From positions 682,185-746,184 of the forward strand of contig NW_017804054.1 of the NCBI RefSeq assembly GCF_001625305.1: a DNA stretch of 64,000 bases, read 5' to 3'. Under the pieces are notes generated by a model. It was not told the DNA's origin, searched no databases, and was given only the letters and a program-made list of their open reading frames with translations. Of this stretch, positions 37,119-49,490 are shown one piece after another; the first letter of the stretch is position 1; every line of letters starts with the position of its first letter. A program made the translations under genes and the position numbers. The stretch comes from Branchiostoma belcheri (Eukaryota; Chordata; Leptocardii; Amphioxiformes; Branchiostomatidae).

Positions 37119-39030
37119 CACCGTTTCCACGGAGTCTTGGTGCGCTGATTAGATTAGCAGATTTCGGCTACTGCACGTTCGTTGCCAATACTTGTTGCGC
37201 TGACGCTACCTGTGTGTAATTTTGACACAGACTAGTCCGAAATGGTGGAAAGAGAACCGTTATTTTTTAGGGGATTGACTCTTGGTGGTAAAGTAGTTGT
37301 GATCACCACGGTAGAAATTAGACCGGCTGTTGTGCACAGCTGTGTAACAATCAGACGCATGTGGCATAATCCACTCAGTCTGTGTCTGGTGGTGTCACGC
37401 GGGGAAGAGTAGGAAATCTTTTCAACGTCTTGGTAAATTTTCAGCCTCTGGTTCGAAAACCATTCATCCTAACGTGTAGAACAAACCTTCGGGGATGTTT
37501 CCACGGCGGAGTTGTGCCGTTTTCTGGAGTTTTGACGACAAAAATGTGCATTTCCCGAACTGGTGGATGTTTGGAGAAGAGAACAAAATGGCGTCCGTTA
37601 GAAGGAGGACAGCTAGCGTGGCTGGGGGGAGGGCAGAGTTTTCTCAAGGTAAGACAAGAAACCATGTTGTCGAATTGGTTTCCTACTTACTGTAACAGCA
37701 CGTTGCGGTATATTCGTGGTAAATTTGTGTGATTTTGAGAACACAGCGCGCTAATTTCTAGTTTTTGGTCGTTTTTTTAAACATGTCGCTGTTTTCTTCA
37801 CTCTTTCACGTCTTCTCTCGGAATGTCGTAGTTACAAATGTCAACTAATTATTGCTGCTGCTTTTCGTGTTAAATTTTGAACAGAAAAAATGGACGTTAC
37901 TAGCTTTCTGTATACATGTACTTGGTCTAAGATTTGTCCCCCTTGTCTGTGAAACAGAGGAAAAATGGGTAGAATATTTGTGGGACTTTTCCCCATGGAA
38001 AACACCAGAATGTGCCTGTTGAAATGTTCAAAGCTAGTTTGAAACAGTACTCTTTAGTTGGCCAGATATTTCAGAGAGGTATAAAATGACAAAACAATAC
38101 CACTTTAATTTGCTGTTTCTTGAATTTGCCCGATTTACAACAAGAGCATGTACATGTAACATTCAGATTCTGTATAAATCCAAAAATGCTATTTTTTTTA
38201 GCCCAAGTAAGTATATTATCCTAGTTGTTAACTTTCCATTTATCGATTTGATTAAATGTTCAAAATTTATTGTTTGGAATTTAAACCGGCTCAGTATGTT
38301 CTGACTGCTTTGGTAGTATTTACACCTTTTAAAAGATACCTAGGCTTTTTAAAGCTTCAAGAGTGAACTTAATAAGTCCACTTCAAGAATTTTAGCTATT
38401 GCATGGGAATTTCTGTCATCTTGCAACACACATCTGTGTGCTACTGGAAATAGGTTAATGAGTATTGGGTATCTGTCACAGATCTAAATTGTATATACAT
38501 GTGTTAGTGTAATATTCATCATGTACATGACAAATTGTGTTTTATTCATCCAACTGTACACAGTACCTTTAAGTGTCTATAAATGTATATGAAGGCTTGC
38601 AAGTAGTTGCTATCTGACAAGTCTCCTGGGCACATTTTTCTCATCAATACCCTTAGTTGATTATTCTTTTCACGGTTGGGTGATCGAACATTAGCTGCAT
38701 GTTTTATCACCTTTAATCATAACTTGTCAAGAATGGCATCCAAAAGTTTCTGGTCTACTAGTAGTTGTTTTTATATGTATCCTGATGTCGTCTGTGTATA
38801 ACAGGGCTGATGACACCTTGTAACTTTTAATATTCTTCTCATGCACATTTGTAGTTAGTTACCTGTGCCCCGAGGGTCTGCCAGCTGTCCAAGTGTTCCT
38901 GTCCTGATGAGATGACTTGTGATGACAGAGGCACCAGAAGTATCAGGCTAGGTGAGGAAAATCTGAAGACTGCATTTTACCTACCATTTACTTGATTATT
39001 TGAGACAAGTGTGTAACTTGTTATGTTTGT

Positions 39031-40140
39031 AGTTAGGTGGCTGCTGAAGGGTGCAGTAGTGAGGATTCCTGTCTGAACCTGACAAGACTGGATCAGACCA
39101 GACCAGACCAGAGCTGGTGATTTGAGGACCTATTAAGAAGAGTATCAGGTGAGAGTTATCTTAATTCTGCATTCTACTAGTTCAATCATACTGGGTAATT
39201 GACACAAGTGTATAACTTATGTCTGCATACATGTAGTTAGGTGGATGCTGACTGATGCATTAGTGATGAGACCTGTGTAAACCTGACAAGACTGGACAAG
39301 ACTAAGCAATTTGAAGATCCAAGAGGAATATTAGGTGAGAAAAATCTTAATTCTGCATTTTACATACATGTACCATTTACTGGGTATGTGAGACAATTGT
39401 GTAACTTGTTACATGTATGTCTCTATAGTTAGGTGGCTGCAGACTGATGCAGTTGAGTGATGATTCCTGTCTAAACCTGACAAGACTGGATTGGAAAAGA
39501 CCAGACAAAGCAATTTAGGACCCAAGAAAAATATCAGGTGAAAATTATCAGTTCTGAATTTTGCATTTTACAAGTTTTATTTACTGGGTACTTGAGACAA
39601 GTGTATAATTTGTTATTTCTATATATAGTTAGGTGGCTGCTGAATGATGCAGTAGTGAGGACTCTGGCCTGTCTGAACCTGATGACAAGACTGGATTGGA
39701 CCAGACCAGACCTGGGGATTTGAAGACCAATGAGGTATATCAGGTAAGGAAAGTCTTAATCCTGCATTTTACAAGTTCCATTTACTTGGTGTTATTTGAG
39801 ACGTGTAACTTGTTATGTCTGTATAGTTAGGTTGCTGCTGAAGGATGCAGTAGTGAGGATTCCTGTCTGAACCTGACAAGACTGGATTGGACCAGACCAG
39901 ACCAGACCTGGTGATTTGAAGACCAAGGACTCGAGGTATATCAGGTGAGGAAAGTCTTAATCCTGCATTTTACAAGTTCCATTTACTTGGTGTTATTTGA
40001 GACAATTGTGTAACTTGTTAGGTCTGTATACATGTAGTTAGGTGGCTGCTGCTGCTGCTGCAGTTAGTGATGACGGACTAGGTCATTTGAAGACCCCAGA
40101 GCAAGCCTGCATAGGTGAGACAATGCTTTTTAGTGTACAA
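39031..40140 (+). repeat. Tandem array of about 200-bp units
   Basis: Six units with spacings of about 204, 192, 200, 198 and 211 bp. Each has TTAGGTGGCTGCTG-like, ATTCCTGTCTGAACCTGAC and GACTGGATTGGACCAGACC blocks, then ATCAG and GTGAGG, then an AT-rich spacer ending in a T-rich acceptor-like stretch. More diverged relatives continue to about 41,045. Confidence 0.8.
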
Positions 40141-40379
40141 TGCTTTTATGCATTTAGCAACTTTCTTTCTACACTTTATAGAAATAATACAACAGCCTGT
40201 AACAAATTGGAAAACACATTTAACATGAATTTTGTTTATTTTTCAATTATACAGCAACACATCTATAGTAAGTTTGTGTACCCATTCAAGTAAATGGATA
40301 GTTCAATTGTGCTATTCTATTGTAATAGTCATTCAGTGTTGCCTGGAGATGTTATTTATGCCTGACACTTATGATCCTT

Positions 40380-41048
40380 TCATATATTACATGTCCTGAC
40401 TGGGAAAAACCTGTACGTGATGACGGGTGACTTTTTGCACAAATCGGACCAGCAAACCTGTTGACTTGATTCAAGACAAAGAGTTTGTACAGGTGAGATA
40501 CAGGTTTACAATACACCTTTAAGTTAGAAAATTATTTTCCATTACGGGCATTCAGTGTTTCTTTTTCAAATATACTGATTATCCATTCATATAGTTAGCT
40601 GTGTCCTGATGTTCCTGTCCTGACTGGGAGAAACCTGTGATGACTTGTGTCCAACCCAGACAAGATGAGGGCTCAGGAGGTCCAGTTAACTTGAAGACAC
40701 AGTGAAGAGTTCGTACAGGTGAGGCAATGTTTTCCTCTGAAGTGACAGCACAAGTGACATATCTAAAAAACATTCAGTTTAGAGCCTGTGTTCTACATCT
40801 ATTTGTTGATAAGCAAAGGGATAGTTCAATTGTGTATCATTTAATGGTCATTTAGTGTTGAATGGAGATGTCTTTGCATCACACTAATGATCTTTTAATT
40901 GTTACATTTAGGTGTGGTGTCCTGCCGTTCCTGCATTCCGGACTGGGAGAAACCTGTGATGACTGGCAACTTCTGTCTGATGCAGACCACAGCAAACCAG
41001 TTGGCTCTAAGATACAGAAGAAGACAATTTAGAGATTGAAGTGGTAGG
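40380..41048 (+). repeat. Diverged extension of the tandem array
   Basis: Three segments share TCCTGACTGGGAGAAACCTG, TGATGACT and, in two of them, AGAGTT(C/T)GTACAG before GTGAG. They resemble one another more than the 200-bp units, so a second subfamily of exon-like repeats is likely. Confidence 0.6.
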
Positions 41049-42427
41049 TTAATGTATTTCCATAGTATTACATACACACAATGTACATCTGAATGTCTGT
41101 TCTAATTAAAGGTTAAATTGTTATGACAATAACCTTGTTCATAGTGCCAGACAGTTTTGTCTGTGTGGATAAAGAATATAAAAAATATTTGGTTTGGCTA
41201 CATCTGATTCTATTCTGGGTGATGAGATGCATTGTACACGAGAAAACTCACTGATCATGTCCCAAGCAACTGGATAGATTTTGAAAACTGTCTGATGTTC
41301 GAAGCATCAACTTCTTTCAATCCTTTATCAGGCCACACCAATTTAATTTGATGCTTCTCGGATTTGCCCTGTCCATTGTTTTCTGATTTGAAAAAAAAGA
41401 AAAAGATTTTAGGTTCTGAATCAACTGCAAGATGCTCAATGAAAGACATATTTGGCCCCTACGGTTGGAGAAAGTCCCTTTCTTCCTAGTTGCTAAAGTT
41501 TTTTGATGTAACAATGCAACTTTGTGTCATTTAAAGTTCAAAATCTGTTTTAATTACAAACCAGTCTGGTATGTTGACTTAATGGCTCATATCATAACAT
41601 TTTCAGCTACCATGGGGTGCCTTGGCCTGTTTTTTTTTTTTATTTCGTCTGTGGCTTCATATTTTTTCTGAAAAATCTGTGAAGCAACAAATTAGATTGG
41701 TGAGGCCTTAACATATCAGAATTGCATGAATGTCATTGATACTTACAAATTCTAAATTTTGATAACTACTATGATAATTGTATTTGGAGTATCAAAGAAT
41801 GCCAGGAGGAGTCTTCTTTCTTGTTTTCCCCAGACTGTATTGCTTTATTAATTTTCTGTGATAAAATTGATGTGACATAACACAACATTGTAGACATTTT
41901 CTTAGCAAGGTCTGTCGCTGCTTTCAATACGCTGACTTTTGTTTCTCTGTTTTTAAGATGGCATTGTGGATGATCCGGAGAACAGGACTGTAGCAGGAGG
42001 AAGGACCAGACTTTTGTCGGCAGATCTCAACCTGTGTACAAGAAGATGGGGAGGTGTGAGTATGTTTTCTTTATTAACACAAGACAACACTCCGCATGCC
42101 TTCAGGCACAGTCACACTTGCACTCACATTTCCTCAGTTCACACTACTCTGAGGGTCGGCATGCCTTGTTTCCGTGAGGCCAGCGGATTTAATTCTACAA
42201 CAAAAGACATGACACAAAAAAAGTTCTTTGTATCGTATAGTTGAATGCCAAATTGCCCCCAAATTGTGGCTTTGGACCTTATTTACACACTTATATATCC
42301 TGCCAAAAACTTTAAATTCCACATTGTCTATACTGGAATGCCAAATTGCCCAAAAATTGTTGCTTTGGACCTCTTTACACTTAAATTCTCTTGTCAAAAA
42401 GTAACTTAGCTGGCTGCATTTCACACT

Positions 42428-43070
42428 GATTCCTTTTTTTATGTCAATTTTTTTCACCAAAAAAAAAAGGGCACCCTCACCTGGTTAATTAATTGGATTA
42501 AAGTTTTCCCGCCAAAAAACTTAGTATATAGAGCACTCTAACCTTGAACTTGTGCCCCCCTCCCCTACTTATACAGTATGTTAGTTACACTTTGGACTTC
42601 TCCAAACATGTAGTCACCACACTCTGCTGCCCAAACAATGTAGTTCATCGAGTGCAGTTTCTCCACCACAACCTTTTTTAGAATAATCTGTAGCTTTGCT
42701 GGTCAGTCAATGCACTAAGTGTACTCCCGGGGGATGTCTTTTTGGAGACATTGATGCTTCGACACATCAGTATACCAGTGCAATTGACTGACCAGGAAAG
42801 CAAGAGATTATTCTAAAGACGTTGTGGTGGAAAAACTGCACTCGATGAACTACATTGTTTGGGTAGCAGAGTGTGGTGACTACATGTTTGGAGAAGTCCA
42901 AAGTGTAACTAACATACTGTATGAGTAGGGGAGGGGGGCACAAGTTCAAGGTTAGAGTGCTCTATATACTAAGTTTTTTGGCGGGAAAACTTTAATCCAA
43001 TTAATTAACCAGGTGAGGGTGCCAATTATTTTTTTGGGGGCAGGAAATTCGACTTTAAAAGGAATCAGCA
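42428..43070. repeat. Long inverted repeat 1 (arms about 250 bp)
   Basis: The left arm from about 42,472 (GCACCCTCACCTGG, then TTAATTAATTGGATTAAAG) is matched almost perfectly by the right arm ending near 43,022 (AATTAACCAGGTGAGGG). The loop is about 45 bp near 42,725-42,770. Weaker complementarity extends out to GATTCC at 42428 and GGAATC at 43066. RNA from here would form a long hairpin. Confidence 0.9.
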
Positions 43071-43221
43071 AAACAAAACTACTAGTATACCCACTATTTG
43101 CTTGAAAGTTCTTTCAGTACATTTAACGGTAATCAACTATTTTTAAAACCTGCGCAAATTTTCACCCTAAAAACTGTATCTATTGACCGCCTGAAATTAG
43201 TTTTTACCTGTTTAATGGGGG

Positions 43222-43889
43222 CGTCTTTTTAGTGAATGACCACCAATGGCAACTCTGGGGCCTTCTTGTAGCATGAATCTGAAATTTTTTGCTGTGGTCA
43301 TGTCCAGATTGGGCTAATTATTAAATCCTGAGTTTTAAGGGCATTCATCAATCCAAAGTTTTAATCAAAGTTGAATGTTTTACTTATGCTTTTTTAAACA
43401 AATGACCTGACTTAACACCCTGCAAAATATTGGCAGTTGTTCATCTGGGCCAAAATCCACCACCACAAATGATAAATGTTCAAATAGGTGTCTCCTGAAT
43501 TCCTGCAAACTTTCTGTGCTGTACACACTTTTAAAGTACCTTTTTTGGTCAAAATACAATCATGTCATTATACTTTGCCAAAAAATGGTACTTAAAAAGC
43601 GTGTACAACATGGTAACTTTGCAGGAATTCAGGGGACACCAATTTGTACTAAGTCAGACTTGTTTGTGGTGGTCAGGATTTTTAGCCCGGTTAATTGCTC
43701 AAGGGCCAATAATTTTGCAGGGCGTTAAGTGGTCATTCGCTTAAAAGACGGTCAACTTCGATTTATATAATCAGATTGATGAATTCGCTTCAAACTTGGG
43801 ATGAATAGCTGGGAGAACAACCTTGACATGACCACAGCAAAAAAAAAAAATCAGATTCGTGCGTCAAGGACGTCCCATTCACTAAAACG
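43222..43889. repeat. Long inverted repeat 2 (arms about 310-330 bp)
   Basis: The left end CGTCTTTTTAGTGAATG pairs with the right end CATTCACTAAAACG. Inner blocks also pair, including TTTTTTGCTGTGGTCATGTC, CCTGAATTCCTGCAAA and AAGTACCTTTTTTGG with their reverse complements. The centre is near 43,560. Arms are more diverged than in inverted repeat 1. Confidence 0.85.
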
Positions 43890-43929
43890 ACACACCGCTT
43901 TTAAAGTCATTGTATTAATGTTCAATTTT

Positions 43930-44240
43930 GCAGACACCACCGGAACCAGGAATAACATCCTGACCCACTGTCAAGGCCGTACCTGGTGGTCACTGGACCT
44001 CTCATTGTGACTATCTGTGACTTGACTACATCTAAAGCCTACAACAGCCTGTCTAGCTGTGAAATGACTACTTTTAACTTAGAAAGTCATGCGAGAGTAT
44101 ATGATGCCTGAATTAATGTTCAATCTTTTGCAGAGACCATCGGGACCAGGAAAGAGATCCTGGCCCACTGTCAAGGCCGTACCTGCTAGTCACTGGACAT
44201 TTATCAACCTCTTACTGTGACTATCTATCATCTGTTTAGT
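43930..44240 (+). repeat. Duplicated terminal-exon-like segments
   Basis: Two copies, beginning at about 43,934 and 44,134 after TTTTGCAG, share CCCACTGTCAAGGCCGTACC, TGGTCACTGGAC-like and TTGTGACTATCT-like blocks. Spacing is 200 bp, the same as the upstream array period. Confidence 0.7.
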
Positions 44241-45623
44241 TTACCAAGATTGATTTTTAACCTCCATGGTTATACTACCTAAACTATCGGTGACTTGACT
44301 GCATTAAAAGTAGAAACTACGGTTTCCAAAAACTTGCAAAAAGAGTTTTGTGTTAATTTGCTGATTCCTTAACTCAACCCTTTCAAACATCACACACAGC
44401 TTACCTGTAGTACACTTCACTCTACAGAAAGAAAGCACAACATTGCCTTTTCCATTTTCCGTATAGAAATAGCACATATTTCTAACCATCATTATGTGAT
44501 CAAAGTATTTTCCAAGAAGTCCACTCCATCATTGTTTAAAAAGGAAAGTTTGGGGAATGCCTATAATGACACTGTTTTTTTTTTGTATACAATGTATTTT
44601 GTTAATATGAATAATCCTGCGTGTTATTTGTTGTTATTTGACAACCAGTATAGACAAAAGTATAGAATTTTAGGTAAATCAGAGTCTAGGTTTGTATGCT
44701 TTTTGTGTGCTTTTGCCAAATTTGTAATTGCAAGCACGTTGCAATTTGTCAGATACCAATGAATGCCAAATCTTGACTGTACATGTATACCTTCACCAGT
44801 AAACATTAATGGCTAGAATTCATGATCATATTGAAATGTCTCTACATTTTATCTTAGATTAATTTTTCATTTTGAATGTTTTTAGCCTAAACATTGCTGC
44901 TTTTTTTATTGTTTTGTATCACCATGTAGATTTTCTTTTCTTCACGTGAAGGATAATTTTCATTATCATAATAGAAATGGTTTTTAAAAGGTGAACATGG
45001 ATCGTAATGAAAAAGATATCAGGGAAAACAGTTTGATCACAAATGCTGTTGAAAATATATCCCATTGCTATACAGAATTTAATAAAGGACAATATTACGA
45101 GTGCTCTCCTTAATAGGAAAATGTACTGTATTCTCTGTCATATTTGGAACAATATTAGTCACAAAGATATTAGTTAGGAATGTGAACTCTTTCAGAAATG
45201 ACAACAAATAGCAGGGTGGGCCTAGCAACAATGGCGTTTAAAACGAAAAATTCAGAGGATTGCGAAGTGCCCTTTCCCAACATCTTTCATTGTCATTTTT
45301 AAGGGTCTGCATGGGATGTCCCAATCACGCTTTGCGCGCTAAAGTAAGGCAGCGACCGCGATTTACATTTGACATCAAATCTTCAACTTCATTCAAGTAT
45401 GCAAATGGATGTGTTTGTGTGTGAAATTCTGCAAAACAACGACCCTGTATTATGATTCACTTATACTACCTGGACGTTTTACTACTGTATAGATCATACA
45501 ATAAGTTTAACGGTGAATAGAACAACCCGGCTTGGCATTGTGCAAATCTAAAATGTCTGATTACGCATTGCGGCATGCAGACCCTATTTTTGAAAGAGTT
45601 CATAAATGAAAGTAGACTCACAG

Positions 45624-46484
45624 TCAAGTCCGATGTTCTCTTGTCTTGAAGCTGGTGATGGGTCCCTCAGAAACACAGACAAATTCTCCTGGAACGTGGA
45701 AGAGTGAGGAACACTGGCAGGTCCTCCAGGAAAGTGGACAGGAGCATAGGATAGCCGACAAGTCCCACAATATCAAGCCTTGTAAAAGAAATACACATTC
45801 AGAAAGATCACAGGCTAGTTATAACACCATACATTGCAACAGTCATCATTTGTTCAAGTTCTAAAACCTACTTTGGGTCGTAGGCGAGAGTTTATGCTTT
45901 GTTTAATAGTGAACATTCAAGCAAATGTACACATAGAATATCATAACCATAGCAAATAAAAATACATTTCACATAAAATATCACTGACATCAAAACAATC
46001 AATATGACAAGTTAAAACACACATGTTGACAGAATATTAAAGAAACATGATCATACTACTAGATCATGGCCAATACCAAATTGAATCAGACATGAAATAC
46101 CTTATTTCAGGACAATTATCATCACAACACATGAAATGCATTTCAAACATCAGTTCCAAAACATTCAAGCACAGCTCATTTTGATAGTCAAGTCAAGTGA
46201 TAGAACACTTTTTTAAAATATGGGCAAAGATGGCATACATATAAACGCCCAACAACGGCCGTGTTACTAAGTGCAGGTTTAAACCCAGGGAACCCAGTCT
46301 CCACAAATATATTCACGCCATTCTGTGTTTTAGCTTCATTTCAATACAATACGTTCGGTCCAAATAGTCACGACTTTATAAAGGACAATGTTAAGTGCGA
46401 CTCACCACCTAAAACGGGTGTAGTGCGTCTTTCAAGACGAATTTTACCGCAGAGCTCTTTCCCTTCCATGCACACTCCGGCCAT
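45624..46484 (-). CDS. Weak candidate two-exon small protein, 77 aa
   Basis: On the minus strand, GGAAG then ATG at 46484 opens a 79-bp exon (46484-46406) starting MAGVCMEGKELCGKIR, before a GTGAGT donor. A possible acceptor TTTTACAAG precedes 45778, and joining 45778-45624 keeps phase and an open frame to TGA. The product is Cys-rich with no family I recognise. The acceptor is mediocre and the second exon could be chance, so exon 1 is the better supported half. Confidence 0.25.
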
Positions 46485-47045
46485 CTTCCTGTAGCGTGGT
46501 TTTACCACATGTTAAGGAATCCCCATAATTTGCATATTCGCAATTAAATAATTAAATTAGATTAAACACAGGCGCGATCTTACCACCTGTTAATGAATCA
46601 TCATAATTTTGCATTTCTTTGTTAAGCTTTATAACGTAATAGAGCAACACTATTGTTATTATATCATTATTTACCTTACAAATATATCATTCAACCTAAA
46701 AAATATTCCTTTAAAGTTTAATCGTCTATTTCAATAGGTGATAGGATTACAGTTGCCATTTAAGGAGTTTTAACACAATACACCTTTGCTTTACACAGTC
46801 CTGAATTGCAATTTGCTGTTAGTGTTATGCTTTGAACGAAATGTTGTCTCGATTGTTTCTAGAATCTTTCTTTCATTCTTGTCATTTTCTCTAAATTTAG
46901 TGCATTGGATTTCTTTATCTACCGGTGAATTAATAAGGTTAAAAGAATAATCAAACGGCTGCCCTATTACTTACCTTTCTATTTAGAAAGAAACCCTTCT
47001 GAACACGTTAAAACAAAGAGCTTCAACGTCCTTGGTTAAAATCGC

Positions 47046-47162
47046 CATGGATCAAAAGCGCCCCACAACGGCAATAAAACATCACTGCAGTAATAGGAGC
47101 AACGAAGTCAATGTATTGCTGCAGTCCTGCACCGGACTGCTAGGGGCCGCTTTTGATCCATG
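47046..47162. repeat. Small element with 19-20 bp terminal inverted repeats
   Basis: Starts CATGGATCAAAAGCGCCCC and ends GGGGCCGCTTTTGATCCATG, inverted with one or two differences. The interior is about 80 bp and noncoding. MITE-like. Confidence 0.65.
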
Positions 47163-47342
47163 CATTCGTAACGTCGCAATCTGGTACCCTGAGTCCTATC
47201 GTGGATGGGCGGGCTCTCTTCGAGGCTCTTGGGTCCATTTAGTCTAGTATCTCATCACTGCCTGACTTCTCGGTAGGAGTTTTGCACGGTTTCGGTAGAA
47301 TTCCCACTGCGCACTGAACACACAACAGGTGCCTACGGCCAG

Positions 47343-47668
47343 GTAGGAATTGGGTCTCGATATTGGTCGATTTCGCGCGCTGATGCGCGCGCGCGCAAGT
47401 GGCCACGCCGTAGCGGCGCTGCGCGCGGGCGCGCATAACGCCCCCCACTAGCGGCGCTGCGCGCAGTTTGTTGGTACGACTATGGATTTTGTTGGTACGC
47501 GAAACCTGCCAGATCGGCCCTTGTCTGCGCGCGCGCGTATAGCGCCACGCACTAGCGGCGCTGCGCGCACTTTGCTTGGGGAATGTGTTGGCGCGCGTAG
47601 AGCCAAACCAGGCCTTGGTTGTGCGTGCGCAATTTCTGCCATTTACGATCGGCGTTGCGCGCACGCAT
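47343..47668 (+). repeat. GC-rich CpG-dense repeat element, copy A
   Basis: Alternating GCGCGC tracts, with TAGCGGCGCTGCGCGC occurring three times in related form. Nearly identical in inverted orientation to 54,945-55,268. Both copies can be read as an Arg/Ala-rich frame, but this follows from base composition. Probably a transposable element; class unknown. Confidence 0.8.
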
Positions 47669-47699
47669 CTCGTGCTTAGTCAATACAGTATTATACTAT

Positions 47700-48178
47700 T
47701 ATAGTCAACAACACTAATAGCTCGGGAATAAGTTATTACACACTTGCAAGTAAACTGAAGGAGGAAAATGGTCAAACAACTGGTGTATCATGCAGCTCTA
47801 GCGTATTTCGTGCTTCCTGGCGTGTGACATTCAAAAGTTTGACAACAACGTAGCGTTTTTGCTGCAATCAATACTTGGCTTTAAGCAAGGAGCTTCAAAT
47901 ATTGCAGTTTTCATTTATCGATATCCCTTTGCACAAATAAAAACATTAATCAACAAATGCAAAACAAAGAAATAAACAGAGTGCAGGAGGAGGAAAGAAG
48001 CCTGTAAGACTTGTACAATGTCCTTGAAACTTACGAAACATTAATCCTGAAAGTAACAAATAATAAATAAAGAACACCTATTTAGCAAGGTCATAAAAAG
48101 GCAGAAAGCTTAAGCATAGCATACTAGAAGAGAAAACAGATGAGAATTATCATACTATCATAAGCGTAATCAGTTACC
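47700..48178. other. Interval with nothing recognised
   Basis: AT-rich sequence with no coding frame, RNA gene or clear repeat visible. Confidence 0.3.
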
Positions 48179-48600
48179 TTGCAGCGTGTCTTCGGGGAGA
48201 GCAGATGAAGTGGAACATTTCTATCGGAGCTGCACCCACGCGTGACCGAACTTCTGAACCCAAGCTGGATAATAACCTTTGGTGACGTCACTAATTAACA
48301 TACTGACAATAGATGTCAAAGGTCATGCTTTGTTACTAACCAAACAAACACGCGCACTAATACAGATGCGTGTACGTACAACAGCCTCGCTTCCGCGAGA
48401 GAAAGTAGTTCGTTCCATGATTTCCGGGGCTGACAAGCCGAGCCTGACACGCCTTATATGAAAGGTTGTCGCTGGACTCTAATACCATGTGTCTTCCTAA
48501 TCTGAAAGAGCAGAGATTCTATTTACTGTCAGTATATAACCTTATACATGTATATAATTACTACCGATTTCTGGGGCGAAATGCAGATACCACCACCCCT
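48179..48600. repeat. Left copy of a gap-flanking duplication
   Basis: TTGCAGCGTGTCTTCGGGGA onward is repeated almost base for base from 48851. Contains a palindromic CRE-type TGACGTCA near 48,283. The left copy lacks a 230-bp segment present in the right copy. Confidence 0.9.
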
Positions 48601-48850
48601 NNNNNNNNNNNNNNNNNNNNNNNNNNNNNNNNNNNNNNNNNNNNNNNNNNNNNNNNNNNNNNNNNNNNNNNNNNNNNNNNNNNNNNNNNNNNNNNNNNNN
48701 NNNNNNNNNNNNNNNNNNNNNNNNNNNNNNNNNNNNNNNNNNNNNNNNNNNNNNNNNNNNNNNNNNNNNNNNNNNNNNNNNNNNNNNNNNNNNNNNNNNN
48801 NNNNNNNNNNNNNNNNNNNNNNNNNNNNNNNNNNNNNNNNNNNNNNNNNN
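48601..48850. other. Assembly gap (250 N)
   Basis: Undetermined bases between two copies of the same sequence. The left contig ends at a point equivalent to about 49,489 in the right contig, as expected if two haplotype contigs were scaffolded side by side. Confidence 0.95.
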
Positions 48851-49490
48851 TTGCAGCGTGTCTTCGGGGAGAGCAGATGAAGTGGAACATTTCTATCGGA
48901 GCTGCACCCACGCGTGACCGAACTTCTGAACCCAAGCTGGATAATAACCTTTGGTGACGTCACTAATTAACATACTGACAATAGATGTCAAAGGTCATGC
49001 TTTGTTACAAACCAAACAAACACGCGCACTAATACAGATGCGTGTACGTACAACAGCCTCGCTTCCGCGAGAGAAAGTAGTTCGTTCCATGATTTCCGGG
49101 GCTGACAAGCCGAGTCTGACACGCCTTATCTGAAAGGTTGTCGCTGGACTCTAATACCATGTGTCTTCCTAATCTTAAGTTATTCATAATACTAGTATCT
49201 AAGCTTCATTTACTACTCCTATAAAAATTTCTAACCAATGACCTTTCGTTAGTCTTTCAATAACCTCACCCGAAGGGTATATCACGCCGTTAGGGGCGGT
49301 ATAACGACTACCAATACGGTCTGATAAATCCCACCCGAATATAAGTGCGAATTGCCTTTTTATTTTTAACGTGTTGTTGGTTTTGATCCGACAGGAAATG
49401 TATGTGAAAGAGCAGAGATTCTATTTACTGTCAGTATAATTATTACCGATTTCGGGGGCGAAATGCAGATACCACCCCCCAAACACGCGA
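48851..49490. repeat. Right copy of the gap-flanking duplication, with a 230-bp insertion
   Basis: Matches 48179-48600 but carries 49176-49405 as extra sequence between CCTAATCT and GAAAGAGCAG. It also differs by small indels, for example in the AT-rich stretch near 49,435. Confidence 0.9.

Larger units (their letters stand above)
37480..45100 (+). ncRNA. Candidate multi-exon long noncoding transcript
   Basis: Exon-like segments with plausible splice sites occur in series. A first segment ends CTCAAG at 37648 before GTAAGA. A segment at about 38,857-38,951 ends before GTGAGG. Six tandem units start near 39,033, 39,237, 39,429, 39,629, 39,827 and 40,038. Diverged units lie near 40,390, 40,596 and 40,910. 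Further segments lie at about 41,959-42,053, 43,934 and 44,134 (both after TTGCAG acceptors). An AATAAA lies at 45081-45086. All three frames of the checked tandem unit have stops, and I find no long joined frame. It would be spliced RNA with repeated exons. Expression is not shown by the sequence; a decayed coding gene is the alternative. Confidence 0.35.

Noticed and set aside
39538-39723. 61-codon frame in one tandem unit (VRWLLNDAVVRTLACLNL)
   Set aside because: The checked sister unit has a stop in the equivalent frame, so it is not a conserved coding exon.
38850-41050. Box C/D snoRNA host gene
   Set aside because: TGATGA and CTGA motifs occur in some units, but not at snoRNA spacing within the putative introns, and not consistently. 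Left as an open test only.
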